DNA of 64,000 bases from Kribbella antiqua (GCF_004345665.1 NZ_SLWR01000013.1:1-64000); one strand, 5' to 3'; positions 32,958 to 41,189 are shown, counted from the stretch's first letter. Made by a program: numbers and translations. The notes: generated by a model from the sequence alone, not told the origin.

Positions 32958-33946
32958 GACAGCTCCTTCAGGTCCGCGAGTTCGTCCGGTGACGTGATCG
33001 CCAGACGGAGCCGGCCCGCAGATGAGCGTTTGATCGACGGGGTCCGGTGTGGACGGACCACGGCGACGGGGCAGGCAGCGTGCTGCAGCACCGCCTGGCT
33101 GACCGAGCCCAGCAACATGCCGGCGAAGCCGCCGCGCCCGTGCGACCCGACCACGACCAGTTCTGCGCCCGCCGATGCATCGATCAGTGCCTGCGCCGGG
33201 TGAGCGTGCGCAAGCCTTGTTTGTACGTCGATGGCCGGGAACAGCACGCGCTTGCTCTCCATCGCTTCGGCGAACAGTTGCCGGTCGATCTGGTCGACGA
33301 TGTCGGCGGGAACGCGGAGGGACGGGTGCTGTCGGGTCGGCGTCGCGGCATGCACGGCGGTGATGCCGATGTGACGGCGTGCCGCCTGCTGGAAGGCGAA
33401 CCGGATCGCCGCGGCCGAGATCTCCGACCCGTCCACGCCGACCACGATCCGACCGGTCGGCGAGGAGGGGAACGCCGTACCGTCTCCGTGGGGGTGGACG
33501 ACGACCACCGGGCACGGGGCATGTGCGGCCACGGTGGCGCTCACCGACCCCACCAGCAGTCCGCGGAAGCCACCGACGCCCCGGCTACCCACGACGACCA
33601 GGTCGGCAGCCTGCGCCTCGCTCAGTAACGTCGGCGCAGCGGGACCGACGAACAGGTTAGCGATGACCTTGATGTCGGGGGCCACTTCGCGCGCATGCGC
33701 CTCCGCCTCGGTGAGGATCCACTCGGCCGCCGACTGTAGGCCGTTGTTCATGTCCCCCACGAAGGTCATGTCCAGGGGGTTGCCGAGCATCGGCCAACTG
33801 AAGGCGTGAACGATCCGCAGCGGACAATGCCTCGACGACGCCTCCGCGGCGGCCCAGGCCAGCGCGCCCTGCGCGGACACCGAGCCGTCAACCCCGACCA
33901 CAACTGCTCGACGACCCCGATTGTTCCCAGCAGTTGCCTTCGTCAT
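32954..33946 (-). CDS. Tandem universal stress protein (copy 1)
   Basis: 330 residues, two UspA domains. Each has an N-terminal VVGVDGS strand and an ATP-binding loop: GSRGVGGFRGLLVGS in domain 1 and GSHGRGGFAGMLLGS in domain 2. Related tandem Usps of actinobacteria bind ATP and promote survival at low oxygen. It is about the same design as the copy at 40096-41070, and the two share promoter sequence. Coupled to aceE by ATGA. Confidence 0.93.
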   Translation of the reverse strand: MTKATAGNNRGRRAVVVGVDGSVSAQGALAWAAAEASSRHCPLRIVHAFSWPMLGNPLDMTFVGDMNNGLQSAAEWILTEAEAHAREVAPDIKVIANLFVGPAAPTLLSEAQAADLVVVGSRGVGGFRGLLVGSVSATVAAHAPCPVVVVHPHGDGTAFPSSPTGRIVVGVDGSEISAAAIRFAFQQAARRHIGITAVHAATPTRQHPSLRVPADIVDQIDRQLFAEAMESKRVLFPAIDVQTRLAHAHPAQALIDASAGAELVVVGSHGRGGFAGMLLGSVSQAVLQHAACPVAVVRPHRTPSIKRSSAGRLRLAITSPDELADLKELS

Positions 33947-33986
33947 GTCGCCGCTCCGCCTCAGCTCTGGATGCCCTACGGCTTCG

Positions 33987-34065
33987 ACTGTGCCGCTCCT
34001 GCGAAAAGACAGGTATTGCGGCGATCGGCGAATCTGTGACGGGGCTTATGGCCGACGTCCGGCAA
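33987..34065 (-). promoter_or_regulatory. Regulon promoter D (usp1-aceE, divergent pucR)
   Basis: Minus-strand reading: TTGCCGG-acg-TCGGCCA at 34065-34049, TTCGCCGA at 34032-34025, TACCTG at 34015-34010, 17 nt, CACAGT at 33992-33987. The usp start is 103 bp from the inverted repeat. The PucR gene starts 59 bp away on the other side, so the site may serve both directions. Confidence 0.8.
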
Positions 34066-34123
34066 CGATGCTCTACTGGGACATGGCCCATCACCTGCGT
34101 GGATCCAGTGTGAGGGGAGTGGC

Positions 34124-35365
34124 ATGAGCGAGGCCGGCGGGCTGCGGTGGCCGGGTTCCGGCGCCGAGAACAGTGCCGATGAAGCGTGGCTGACGGCGAT
34201 CGCGCAAGCGGCCGCTGGAGACTCCCAGGCTCCGCTGGAGTTGCTGGTCGAGTACCTCACCCTGCTCGCGGACGCCGCCATCTCCGGGAGACGGCCCCGT
34301 GAACACGAATTGGCGATCGTACGTGAACTCGGGCGTCGTGCCGCGGAACAGGGCATCCCTGCCGGACGGGTCGTCGACCTCTACCTGTCCGCTGCCTGGC
34401 GGATGTGGCGGGATCTCCCGGACGTCGTGCCGTATCGCAACCGTGACACCGTCCGTGCCTCGGCTCAGGCGGTACTACGTGCGGTCGGTGAAGCGATCGC
34501 GGTCCTCGTCGACAGTTATCAGGTAGCCACGCAGCAGCTGGTCAGGCAGGAGGAGTCCCTGCGCCGCGAACTGGTCGATGACCTGCTCCGCGGCGACCCC
34601 GATGTCTCCCGGATCGTCGAGCGTGCCGAACCGTTCGGGCTCGATCTCGGCCGGCCACACCAGGTGGTCCTGGCCCGCCCCGCCGACGGACTCCCCGAGG
34701 GCGACACCAGCGCGAACATGCTGGAGCTCTTCATTCTCGACCGATTCGGGGACCGCGAAGTGCTCGTCGCCACCAAAGAGGGACTGCTCGTGGTGCTCAT
34801 CCCGACGACCGCCCCCAGCACAGCCCCGCGCACCATCACCCACGACGTGGGGACCCTGATCCATGACGCGCTGCTCCGACACAGGTCCGGCCGCGAATGG
34901 CGCGTCTCGACGGGCCGGCCCTACCCGGGCGCGTACGGAATCGCGCGCTCCTACGAAGAGGCGCGGGAAGCGCTGACGCTGGCCGACCGGTTGCGACTCG
35001 ACACCGCGGTCGTCGATGCACGAGACATGCTCGTGTACCGGGTCCTGGTCCGCGACCAGGCCGCCATCGTCGATCTCATCCAGGCCGTGCTCACCCCGTT
35101 GACCCAGGCCCGCGGGGGCGCTGAGCCGTTGCTGGCGACCCTCGAGGCGTACTTCGCGGTCGGCGAGGTCGCCACCGACGCGGCCCGCCGCCTGAACGTC
35201 TCGGTCCGCACCGTCACCTACCGGCTGACCAAGGTCAAAGAACTCACCGGCCATGACCCAGGTGATCCTGACCAGCGGTTCACTCTGCACATCGCCGTTC
35301 TGGGCGCACGACTTCTCGAATGGCCCTCACGTGACCTGCCTCGCGGCGCGGACACCCACTCCTAG
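34124..35365 (+). CDS. PucR/CdaR-type transcriptional regulator
   Basis: 413 residues; ATG with GAGGGGAG upstream. The N-terminal part is helical (RsbRD-like region LTAIAQAAAG ... IPAGRVVDLYLSAAWRMW), the centre is a GGDEF-like CdaR domain, and the C-terminal HTH_30 reads ARRLNVSVRTVTYRLTKVKELTGHDPGDPDQRFTLHIAVLGARLL. It lies divergent from usp-aceE across promoter D, so it may be both a member and a local controller of the cluster. The ligand is unknown. Confidence 0.85.
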   Translation: MSEAGGLRWPGSGAENSADEAWLTAIAQAAAGDSQAPLELLVEYLTLLADAAISGRRPREHELAIVRELGRRAAEQGIPAGRVVDLYLSAAWRMWRDLPDVVPYRNRDTVRASAQAVLRAVGEAIAVLVDSYQVATQQLVRQEESLRRELVDDLLRGDPDVSRIVERAEPFGLDLGRPHQVVLARPADGLPEGDTSANMLELFILDRFGDREVLVATKEGLLVVLIPTTAPSTAPRTITHDVGTLIHDALLRHRSGREWRVSTGRPYPGAYGIARSYEEAREALTLADRLRLDTAVVDARDMLVYRVLVRDQAAIVDLIQAVLTPLTQARGGAEPLLATLEAYFAVGEVATDAARRLNVSVRTVTYRLTKVKELTGHDPGDPDQRFTLHIAVLGARLLEWPSRDLPRGADTHS

Positions 35366-35400
35366 CAGCCCCGACGCCACTTCGTGCTGAAGAGCCCTCG

Positions 35401-35478
35401 TTGCCGGGCATCGGCGATCAGGACGGCCGCAGTTCGCCGATCGGCGCCGTACCTGTCGCGGACCTGCAGCGGCATAGT
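35401..35478 (+). promoter_or_regulatory. Regulon promoter F (leader ORF, membrane protein, transaldolase)
   Basis: TTGCCGG-gca-TCGGCGA at 35401-35417, TTCGCCGA at 35433-35440, TACCTG at 35450-35455, 17 nt, CATAGT at 35473-35478. A GAGGAGG ribosome site begins 14 bp later and serves the ORF at 35504, so the predicted leader is very short. Confidence 0.8.
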
Positions 35479-35503
35479 CGGAGCTGCAGAAGAGGAGGTT
35501 GTC

Positions 35504-35560
35504 GTGGATCAATCAGTCGTCCCCCGACCCGACGCCGCGGTGCAGGAGAACATGCCATGA
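35504..35560 (+). CDS. 18-residue leader ORF
   Basis: GTG 35504 preceded by GAGGAGG at 5-nt spacing, about 25 bp after a predicted -10 element. It encodes MDQSVVPRPDAAVQENMP and ends in TGA overlapping the ATG of the membrane protein gene (ATGA). The strong ribosome site and coupling suggest a translated leader that loads ribosomes onto the next gene. No homologue is recognised. Confidence 0.5.
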   Translation: MDQSVVPRPDAAVQENMP

Positions 35561-36300
35561 AGGCCTATCGGGTCGTTTGGGTGCTCTTCAGCGGTGTGCT
35601 GGGAACACTGGGTGCGGTCATGGCCTTCACCTGGTCACTTTCGACCGTCATTCTCATGCTGATCCTCGCGGCCCTCGCGGGCGCTTTCGTGGCCATGGTC
35701 GTGCTGGCGGACCCCACCGGTTCGACCCGGCCTCCGCGGGATCGACGACGGATCGTGGCCAGGAGCACAGCCCTCACCGCGGGTGGCACGGTCTCCTTCG
35801 TCGGCCTGGGCACACTATTGGGCGCTGCGACGGCGGTGCTGCTGCTAGCCATCGTCGTCGGCGGATCGCCTCACGCGATCCGCTACTGCGTTCGCTGGCT
35901 CACCGATCACGGCCACCTGGACAGCCCGGCACCTCAGCCGGATCGTGCCGACCGCTCGTCAAGGTCCGCGACGGCCCCCGTCGTGGGGGCCGAACCAGAC
36001 CGGGCCTCCAAGCCCCACATCGCGCCGGGTGTCCTGAGCGACGAAGCCCTCTGCGTGGCCTGGCGGGCCAGCTTCTCGGCTCTGCAGAGGGCCAGCTCGC
36101 CGACGCAACGGTTGCGGATCGTCGACGAGCGCCGAGCGTATCTCGACGAGATCGAGCGCCGCACCGCCCACGGCATGGCCGCGTGGCTGGCGTCAGGCCC
36201 GAGAGCAGCCGGCGACCCCAGCAGATTCGTCCTGGGAGACAGCGCGGCAGGTCGCGCACCCATTGACTGGGACAAGCTGCTCCACGACACGGACAAGTGA
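35557..36300 (+). CDS. Two-helix membrane protein of unknown function
   Basis: 247 residues. Two to three N-terminal membrane segments (VVWVLFSGVLGTLGAVMAF, LIAAL-type VILMLILAALAGAFVAMVVL, and GLGTLLGAATAVLLLAIVVGG) are followed by a cytoplasmic region with a helical domain (LSDEALCVAWRASFSALQRAS ... RIVDERRAYLDEIERR) and WLASGPRAAGDPSRF near the C-terminus. I do not recognise the family. The stop overlaps the transaldolase GTG, and the gene is under promoter F. Confidence 0.75.
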   Translation: MKAYRVVWVLFSGVLGTLGAVMAFTWSLSTVILMLILAALAGAFVAMVVLADPTGSTRPPRDRRRIVARSTALTAGGTVSFVGLGTLLGAATAVLLLAIVVGGSPHAIRYCVRWLTDHGHLDSPAPQPDRADRSSRSATAPVVGAEPDRASKPHIAPGVLSDEALCVAWRASFSALQRASSPTQRLRIVDERRAYLDEIERRTAHGMAAWLASGPRAAGDPSRFVLGDSAAGRAPIDWDKLLHDTDK

Positions 36301-37442
36301 ACGACACAACTCGACAGCCGCCCCTGGCGGATGCCAGGGAAACCGGGAACACGATGACCAGACTGGAACATCTCTACGGCTACTACGGGCAGAGCCCTTG
36401 GCTGGACAACCTCACGCGCGCCTCCCTGCGCGACGGCACCCTGGCGCGCATGGTCGCCGACGGGATCCGCGGTGTCACCGCGAACCCGACGATCTTCGCC
36501 CGGAGTATCACCGGCTCCCACGACTATGACGAACAGTTCTCGGCGCTGATGGCGGCCGGCAAGTCGGTGGACGAGGCCTACTGGGAGCTGGTCATCTCCG
36601 ACGCCATCGAGGCGCTAGCCGTACTGCGCCCAGTCTTCGACGGCGGAGACTGCATCGACGGGTTCGTGTCGGTGGAGGTGTCTCCCGAGCTGGCCCACGA
36701 CGCGCCCGCCACGATCGCCGCCGCGCGGTGGCTGCGCCGTCGCATCGCCCAACCCAATCTGCTCGTGAAGATTCCCGCAACCGCCGAGGGTGTCACCGCC
36801 GTCGAAACGCTGACCGCCGAGGGCGCCAGCATCAACGTCACACTGTTGTTCTCCCTGTCCCGGTACGCCGAGATCATCGAGGCCTACCTGTCCGGGCTGG
36901 AGAAGTTCACCGCGAACGGCGGCGATCCCTCGAGTATCAGCAGCGTCGCCTCGTTCTTCGTCAGCCGAGTCGACACCGAAGTCGACCAGCGACTCGAGGC
37001 GCTCGGCACTGACGAGGCGCTCGCCTTGCGCGGTCGGGCCGCGGTCGCGCAGGCCAAGCTGGCCTATCGGTTGTTCACTCAACAGTTCTCTACCAAGCGC
37101 TGGCACCGGCTCGCCGGCCTGGGCGCAGATGTCCAGCGCCCACTGTGGGCCTCGACGTCCACCAAGAACCCCAAGGACCGCGACACCCGCTACGTCGAGG
37201 AACTCATCGGACCCGAAACAGTCACGACCTTGCCCGAAGCAACCATCGCCGCCGTCGAGGATCACGGCACTCTCACTCGCACCGTGGACAGCGGCCTGCC
37301 GGAGGCAGCCGACGTGATGCTGGGACTGGCGGCAGTCGGAATCGACATGACCGCCGTGGGACGCACCCTCGAGGACAACGGCATCGCCGGCTTCGAGAAG
37401 GCCTATCGCGACGTACTCGCGGACCTGACCGCGTCCCCCTGA
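36297..37442 (+). CDS. tal: Transaldolase
   Basis: 381 residues from GTG 36297 (GTGA overlap), or 362 from ATG 36354, where similarity starts (LEHLYGYYGQSPWLDNLTR). The Schiff-base lysine lies in NLLVKIPAT (Lys158 of the long form), with TANPTIF and INVTLLFSLSRY typical of the bacterial Tal subfamily. It transfers dihydroxyacetone units in the non-oxidative pentose phosphate pathway. No transketolase, zwf or gnd is adjacent, so this is a detached, stress-linked copy. Confidence 0.95.
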   Translation: MNDTTRQPPLADARETGNTMTRLEHLYGYYGQSPWLDNLTRASLRDGTLARMVADGIRGVTANPTIFARSITGSHDYDEQFSALMAAGKSVDEAYWELVISDAIEALAVLRPVFDGGDCIDGFVSVEVSPELAHDAPATIAAARWLRRRIAQPNLLVKIPATAEGVTAVETLTAEGASINVTLLFSLSRYAEIIEAYLSGLEKFTANGGDPSSISSVASFFVSRVDTEVDQRLEALGTDEALALRGRAAVAQAKLAYRLFTQQFSTKRWHRLAGLGADVQRPLWASTSTKNPKDRDTRYVEELIGPETVTTLPEATIAAVEDHGTLTRTVDSGLPEAADVMLGLAAVGIDMTAVGRTLEDNGIAGFEKAYRDVLADLTASP

Positions 37443-37475
37443 CCTCCGGCAACACCCGCGCGAAAGAGTCCAAGG

Positions 37476-37934
37476 ATGCCTCACGACGACGCAGCAGCAC
37501 CCGGCGTAGCTGAAGCAGGCTCGCCGAGTTTGAGCCTCGCTTCCGCGGTGATGTTCGTGACGGAGCTGGACAGGGCGGTTGCCTTCTATGCAGAACTGCT
37601 GGGATGGACCGTAGCCGTTCAAGACCTGGATGCCGCACTCCTCACCTGCCCTGACGGCTTCCAACTGTATCTGCGAGCGCGAGGGCCGCGAGCGCGGCGC
37701 AGTATCGGCCACGTCGGAGTGCAATACCTCATCTGGACCGCGCCGAGCCAGAGCGAACTCGACCGATGCGAACAGGTACTGAGGCGACAGTCAGGCCAGG
37801 TGACCCGGTCGACCTTCGACGGGTTCATCATCATCGAGGGCCGTGGCCCCGACAACGCTCCGATCCTCATCGCCCACCCCGGCCCGCAGGAAGCGCCGCG
37901 CCATCAGGTCATGCAACGGATCTACCTGTGGTAG
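37476..37934 (+). CDS. VOC-superfamily (glyoxalase-like) protein
   Basis: 152 residues. The N-terminal half shows the classic start (VMFVTELDRAVAFYAELLGWTVAVQD); the C-terminal half ends in the second beta-alpha-beta unit (FIIIEGRGPDNAPILIAHPG). The metal-dependent activity and substrate are unknown. It lies 33 bp after tal, probably in the same transcript. Confidence 0.8.
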   Translation: MPHDDAAAPGVAEAGSPSLSLASAVMFVTELDRAVAFYAELLGWTVAVQDLDAALLTCPDGFQLYLRARGPRARRSIGHVGVQYLIWTAPSQSELDRCEQVLRRQSGQVTRSTFDGFIIIEGRGPDNAPILIAHPGPQEAPRHQVMQRIYLW

Positions 37935-38090
37935 CAAAGAGACCCGTCCACGGCGCCCGAAGCAACCAACACCGCAGCGCGGACAAGCCACCAACCCAGG
38001 CTGCCACCGCCGACCACCACGGGAAGCCGTGGCTGGCCTCCAGAAGCCGGGCCGGGCGGCCGTGGTAACCGACCGCATCCCGTGAGACGG

Positions 38091-38144
38091 CCGGGTCGGC
38101 ACAACCGCCGTGGGGCGGACTACCCACAGGTTGTGCCGACCCGG
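38091..38144. repeat. 54-bp palindromic repeat, copy 2
   Basis: Perfect 16-bp arms CCGGGTCGGCACAACC (38091-38106) and GGTTGTGCCGACCCGG (38129-38144) with a 22-nt loop that contains its own GTGGG/CCCAC stem. It is intergenic between the VOC gene and decayed gene remnants. See copy 1 at 28346-28399 for the comparison. The rest of 37935-38192 holds no gene that I recognise. Confidence 0.85.
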
Positions 38145-38192
38145 CGTGGCGCCCCGGCAGTGGCCCTGCCTCGGTGCTCCTGAATCGGTGAA

Positions 38193-38364
38193 CTACTTCA
38201 GTGAGCGAATGAAGTCGCGGAGATCACCGAGCAGCAGGGCGGGCACCGGGCACCTCCAATGCCGCGAAGTGACGGCCACGGCCGAACTCGCTCCAGTGCA
38301 CGATCGTGTCGTCCATCTCAGCGAATCGCCGATCTCCGACCTCGGTGGTGAAGACCGTGACCGA
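38193..38364 (-). pseudogene. Epoxide hydrolase, C-terminal remnant
   Basis: Two frames together give TTEVGDRRFAEMDDTIVHWSEFGRGRHFAALEVP and then LLLGDLRDFIRSLK, which matches the end of alpha/beta epoxide hydrolases (HWTEFDRGGHFAALE...DLRAFFRPL pattern, including the catalytic His). A frameshift lies near 38240. The N-terminal two thirds are missing. Confidence 0.65.
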
Positions 38365-38527
38365 GCGTCGAGCGCACCTGCGGTGCCCACGCTCCGGCGT
38401 CGTGGAAACGTGATGCGGGTGCGGCCCGCGGCTACCAGTTGGGATGGCTGCGCAGCTCCGCCGCTGCTGCTGGCCGACGACGACGCTGTCGTGGGGGCGC
38501 GTCGGGCCCGCGCACGGCGGCCGGTGG

Positions 38528-39045
38528 ATCATTCTGACAACGGTCGCTGTGGTCTGCCGGGTCAACGGGCTGCTTTTCGACTGCCGGGCCAGGCCCGGTA
38601 CGTTGTCCGCCCGCACGTCCGAGCGGTACCGGCTCGTCGACACCGCGCGTCGCTGGTATCTCGTTGCCTGGGACATCGATCGCGACTGGCGCACCTTCCG
38701 GGCCGACCGGATGTCCCGCGCGGGTACCGACGGGTCCCCGGTCAATCCCGCGCGAACCGTGCAACCAGGACATCGCGGCTCATCTCGACCAGCATTCGAC
38801 CCTCGGTCTGTCGCAAGTCCGCTTCGTCCTCCACGCTCCGGCGGCGGAGGTGCAGGAGATGGTCCCGCCGACCGCGGGTGTGGTGGAGCCGCTCAACGAC
38901 AACGCCTGCCGATTGCTCCTAGGCTTGCCGTCCGTCGAGCACCTGGCGGTCTGGGTCGCGATGCTCGGCTTCGACTTCGAGGAACCGGTTGAGCTGCACG
39001 AGATCATCGCCCCCTGCGACCCCGAGCAGCCACACTCATCTACGA
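38528..39045 (+). pseudogene. WYL-domain regulator, frameshifted remnant
   Basis: The first part in one frame (ERYRLVDTARRWYLVAWDIDRDWRTFRADRM) is a WYL domain. From about 38712 the similarity continues in another frame (SIPREPCNQDIAAHL ... FVLHAPAAEVQEMVPPTAGVVEPL ... LAVWVAMLGFDFEEP), the C-terminal extension of YafY/DeoR-type regulators. No N-terminal HTH is found. Inactive. Confidence 0.7.
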
Positions 39046-39987
39046 GGCTGACTTGCCATGAGCCAGCTCAACCGCGAACCCCTGGCGCCACGACGGGTAC
39101 TTCGGGCGCCAGTCGAGGGCGAGTCTGGCGTTGGTGTTGTCGGCGCCGCGGAGTCTGGTCATGAACGCGACACCCCAACTGCCGATCGCTAATCTGGCCA
39201 GTGCCTCTGGCACACGGAACGGCTGCGGTGCATTCAGGAGCCGGGCCAGGACAGGCAGCCACTCGCGGACCTGCGCAGGCTCGTCGTCGACCACATTGAG
39301 CGCGCCGCTCACGGTCCTGTCCAGCGCGGCAGCGATGGCGGCGGCGGCGTCATCTGTGTGCGTGAAGGAGAAGGTTCCGGTGCCGCGCCCGATGATCGGC
39401 ACCTTGCCGGCCCGCACTAGACGGACGAATGCTCCAGCCGGCGCATAGATCGTGCCGGGGCCGTACAGATGACCCAGGCGCAGAATCAGTCCGCCCGCCT
39501 CCTCGGTGAGCTGTTCCAGCTCCAGGAGGGCAGCGAGCACCGGACCGAACTGCTTCGGCGGGTGGTGCCAGAACGGCTCGTCCTCTGTGGCCAGGCCGGG
39601 TCTCTTGGGCTCGTAGGCGTAGGCCAGGCCCTGGGTGATCACACGCTTGGCCCCGGCCTGATGTGCTGCGTCCACCAGATTGAGGGTGCCTTGGGTCCGC
39701 AACCGGTTGGTCTGGGCGAAGTCCCGGGCCATCCGCTTCGGATCGATCCTGGCCGGGATCCTGGTGAGCAGATGGACGACGGCGTCCGGCGCGGCGACCC
39801 GTACGGCGCGGCGCATCGCTGCGTGATCCAGCGGGTCGGCGTGTACCACGTCGACGCCCAGCTTCTCCAGGGCGACCCCGGCGCTGGGCGACCGCGCGAG
39901 CCCGATGACGTCATGCCCGGCTGAGAGCAGCAGTGGCACCAACCGACTACCGATGACGCCGGTGGCACCGGCTACGAACACACGCAT
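39040..39987 (-). CDS. NAD(P)-dependent epimerase/dehydratase (extended SDR)
   Basis: 315 residues from ATG 39987 with AGGAGGA upstream. The Rossmann motif VFVAGATGVIGSRLVP at the N-terminus binds NAD(P). The usual SDR Tyr-x-x-x-Lys region is altered (ITQGLAYAYEPKRPG), and LRLGHLYGPGTIYAPAGAF and FTHTDDAAAAIAAALD follow. The substrate is unknown, perhaps a nucleotide sugar or flavonoid-like compound. It stands alone downstream of the second usp gene. Confidence 0.85.
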   Translation of the reverse strand: MRVFVAGATGVIGSRLVPLLLSAGHDVIGLARSPSAGVALEKLGVDVVHADPLDHAAMRRAVRVAAPDAVVHLLTRIPARIDPKRMARDFAQTNRLRTQGTLNLVDAAHQAGAKRVITQGLAYAYEPKRPGLATEDEPFWHHPPKQFGPVLAALLELEQLTEEAGGLILRLGHLYGPGTIYAPAGAFVRLVRAGKVPIIGRGTGTFSFTHTDDAAAAIAAALDRTVSGALNVVDDEPAQVREWLPVLARLLNAPQPFRVPEALARLAIGSWGVAFMTRLRGADNTNARLALDWRPKYPSWRQGFAVELAHGKSAS

Positions 39988-40095
39988 GATTCCTCCTGGA
40001 GACCTGTTCCAAATGGCGCCCCCGCACGACGCCCAGAGCGCTGGACCGTCGCTGGTGCAGCTCAAGACTTGGCGGCAAGCCTTGCGACGCGGACG

Positions 40096-41070
40096 TCATG
40101 CCAACTCCTTCAGTTCTGTGCCGCGAGCCGGATGTTGGGGGCGGTTCGCAGGCGATGGCTCGGTAGGTGCAGCCCGCCTGGGGTGAACGACTGCGACCGG
40201 GCAGCGGGCATGCTGCAGCACTGCCTGGCTCACCGAGCCGAGCAGCATTCCGGCGATGCCGCCGCTTCCGTGCGAGCCGACCACAACCAGTTCTGCGTCG
40301 GCCGATTCATTGATCAGTGCCTGTGCGGGGTGGCTGTGAACGAGCTTGGTCTGCAGATGGATTCCGCGTACACGCAGGTGATCCAGCGATTCGTCGAATA
40401 GTTGCTGTTCGACCTGTTCGGCGATGGCTGGGGGCGTGCCGTAGGAGGGATGCCGTCGCCGCGCCATCGCGGCGTGTACGGCGATGACTCCGACATGGCG
40501 GCGTGCGGCTTCCTGAAACGCGAACCGGACAGCTGCGGTCGAGACCTCCGATCCGTCAACGCCCACCACGATCTGGCCGCGCGGCGAGGTAAGGAAAGCC
40601 GTGCCCTCTCGGTGCGGGCGGACGACGATCACCGGGCCCGGGGCGTGCGCGGCCAAGGTGGCGCTCACCGACCCAACGAGCAGACCGCGGAAACCGCCGA
40701 CACCCCGGCTGCCCACGACCACAAGTTCGGCGTCTTGTGCCTGACTCAGCAACGTCGACGCGGTACCGGCGACGAACAGTTCAGCGGTGACTCCGATGCC
40801 GGGAGCCGCGCGCCGCGCGTGGTTCTCCGCGTCGCCGAGGATCCACTCGGCCGCGGCGTGCAGCTCGCTGCTCATGGATCCGATCACTGTCATGTCAAGT
40901 GGATTGCCCGTGGTCGGGCAGCTGATGACGTGAACAATGTGCAGTGTGCAGTGCCTGTACGACGCCTCCGCGGCAGCCCACGAGAGCGCTCCTTGACCGC
41001 ACACAGAACCGTCGACCCCGACCAGAACCGGTCGGAGGCCGCGCCTTCTCATAGTGACTGCCTTGGTCAT
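40096..41070 (-). CDS. Tandem universal stress protein (copy 2)
   Basis: 324 residues, two UspA domains, clearly paralogous to 32954-33946 (same VLVGVDGSVCGQGALSWAAAEAS start and GSRGVGGFRGLLVGS / GSHGSGGIAGMLLGS ATP loops). Its promoter (E) is laid out like promoter D, with the inverted repeat exactly 103 bp from the start in both. Unlike copy 1 it is followed by an epimerase and not by aceE. Confidence 0.93.
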   Translation of the reverse strand: MTKAVTMRRRGLRPVLVGVDGSVCGQGALSWAAAEASYRHCTLHIVHVISCPTTGNPLDMTVIGSMSSELHAAAEWILGDAENHARRAAPGIGVTAELFVAGTASTLLSQAQDAELVVVGSRGVGGFRGLLVGSVSATLAAHAPGPVIVVRPHREGTAFLTSPRGQIVVGVDGSEVSTAAVRFAFQEAARRHVGVIAVHAAMARRRHPSYGTPPAIAEQVEQQLFDESLDHLRVRGIHLQTKLVHSHPAQALINESADAELVVVGSHGSGGIAGMLLGSVSQAVLQHARCPVAVVHPRRAAPTEPSPANRPQHPARGTELKELA

Positions 41071-41110
41071 GCCGCGGCTCCGCTTCGCCTGTCGATGCCC
41101 TGCGGTCCCG

Positions 41111-41189
41111 ACCGTGTCACTCGCGCGGGCTGACAGGTACTGCCGCGACCGGCGAAGCTGTGGCCGGCCTCATGGCCGACCTCCGGCAA
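41111..41189 (-). promoter_or_regulatory. Regulon promoter E (usp2)
   Basis: Minus-strand reading: TTGCCGG-agg-TCGGCCA at 41189-41173, TTCGCCGG at 41156-41149, TACCTG at 41139-41134, 17 nt, CACGGT at 41116-41111. The same blocks as promoter D with diverged sequence between them. Beyond it, 41190-41423 contains no gene that I recognise. Confidence 0.8.

Noticed and set aside
37446..37456. Half-site CCGGCAAC after tal
   Set aside because: Only one half of the inverted repeat is present and no promoter elements follow.
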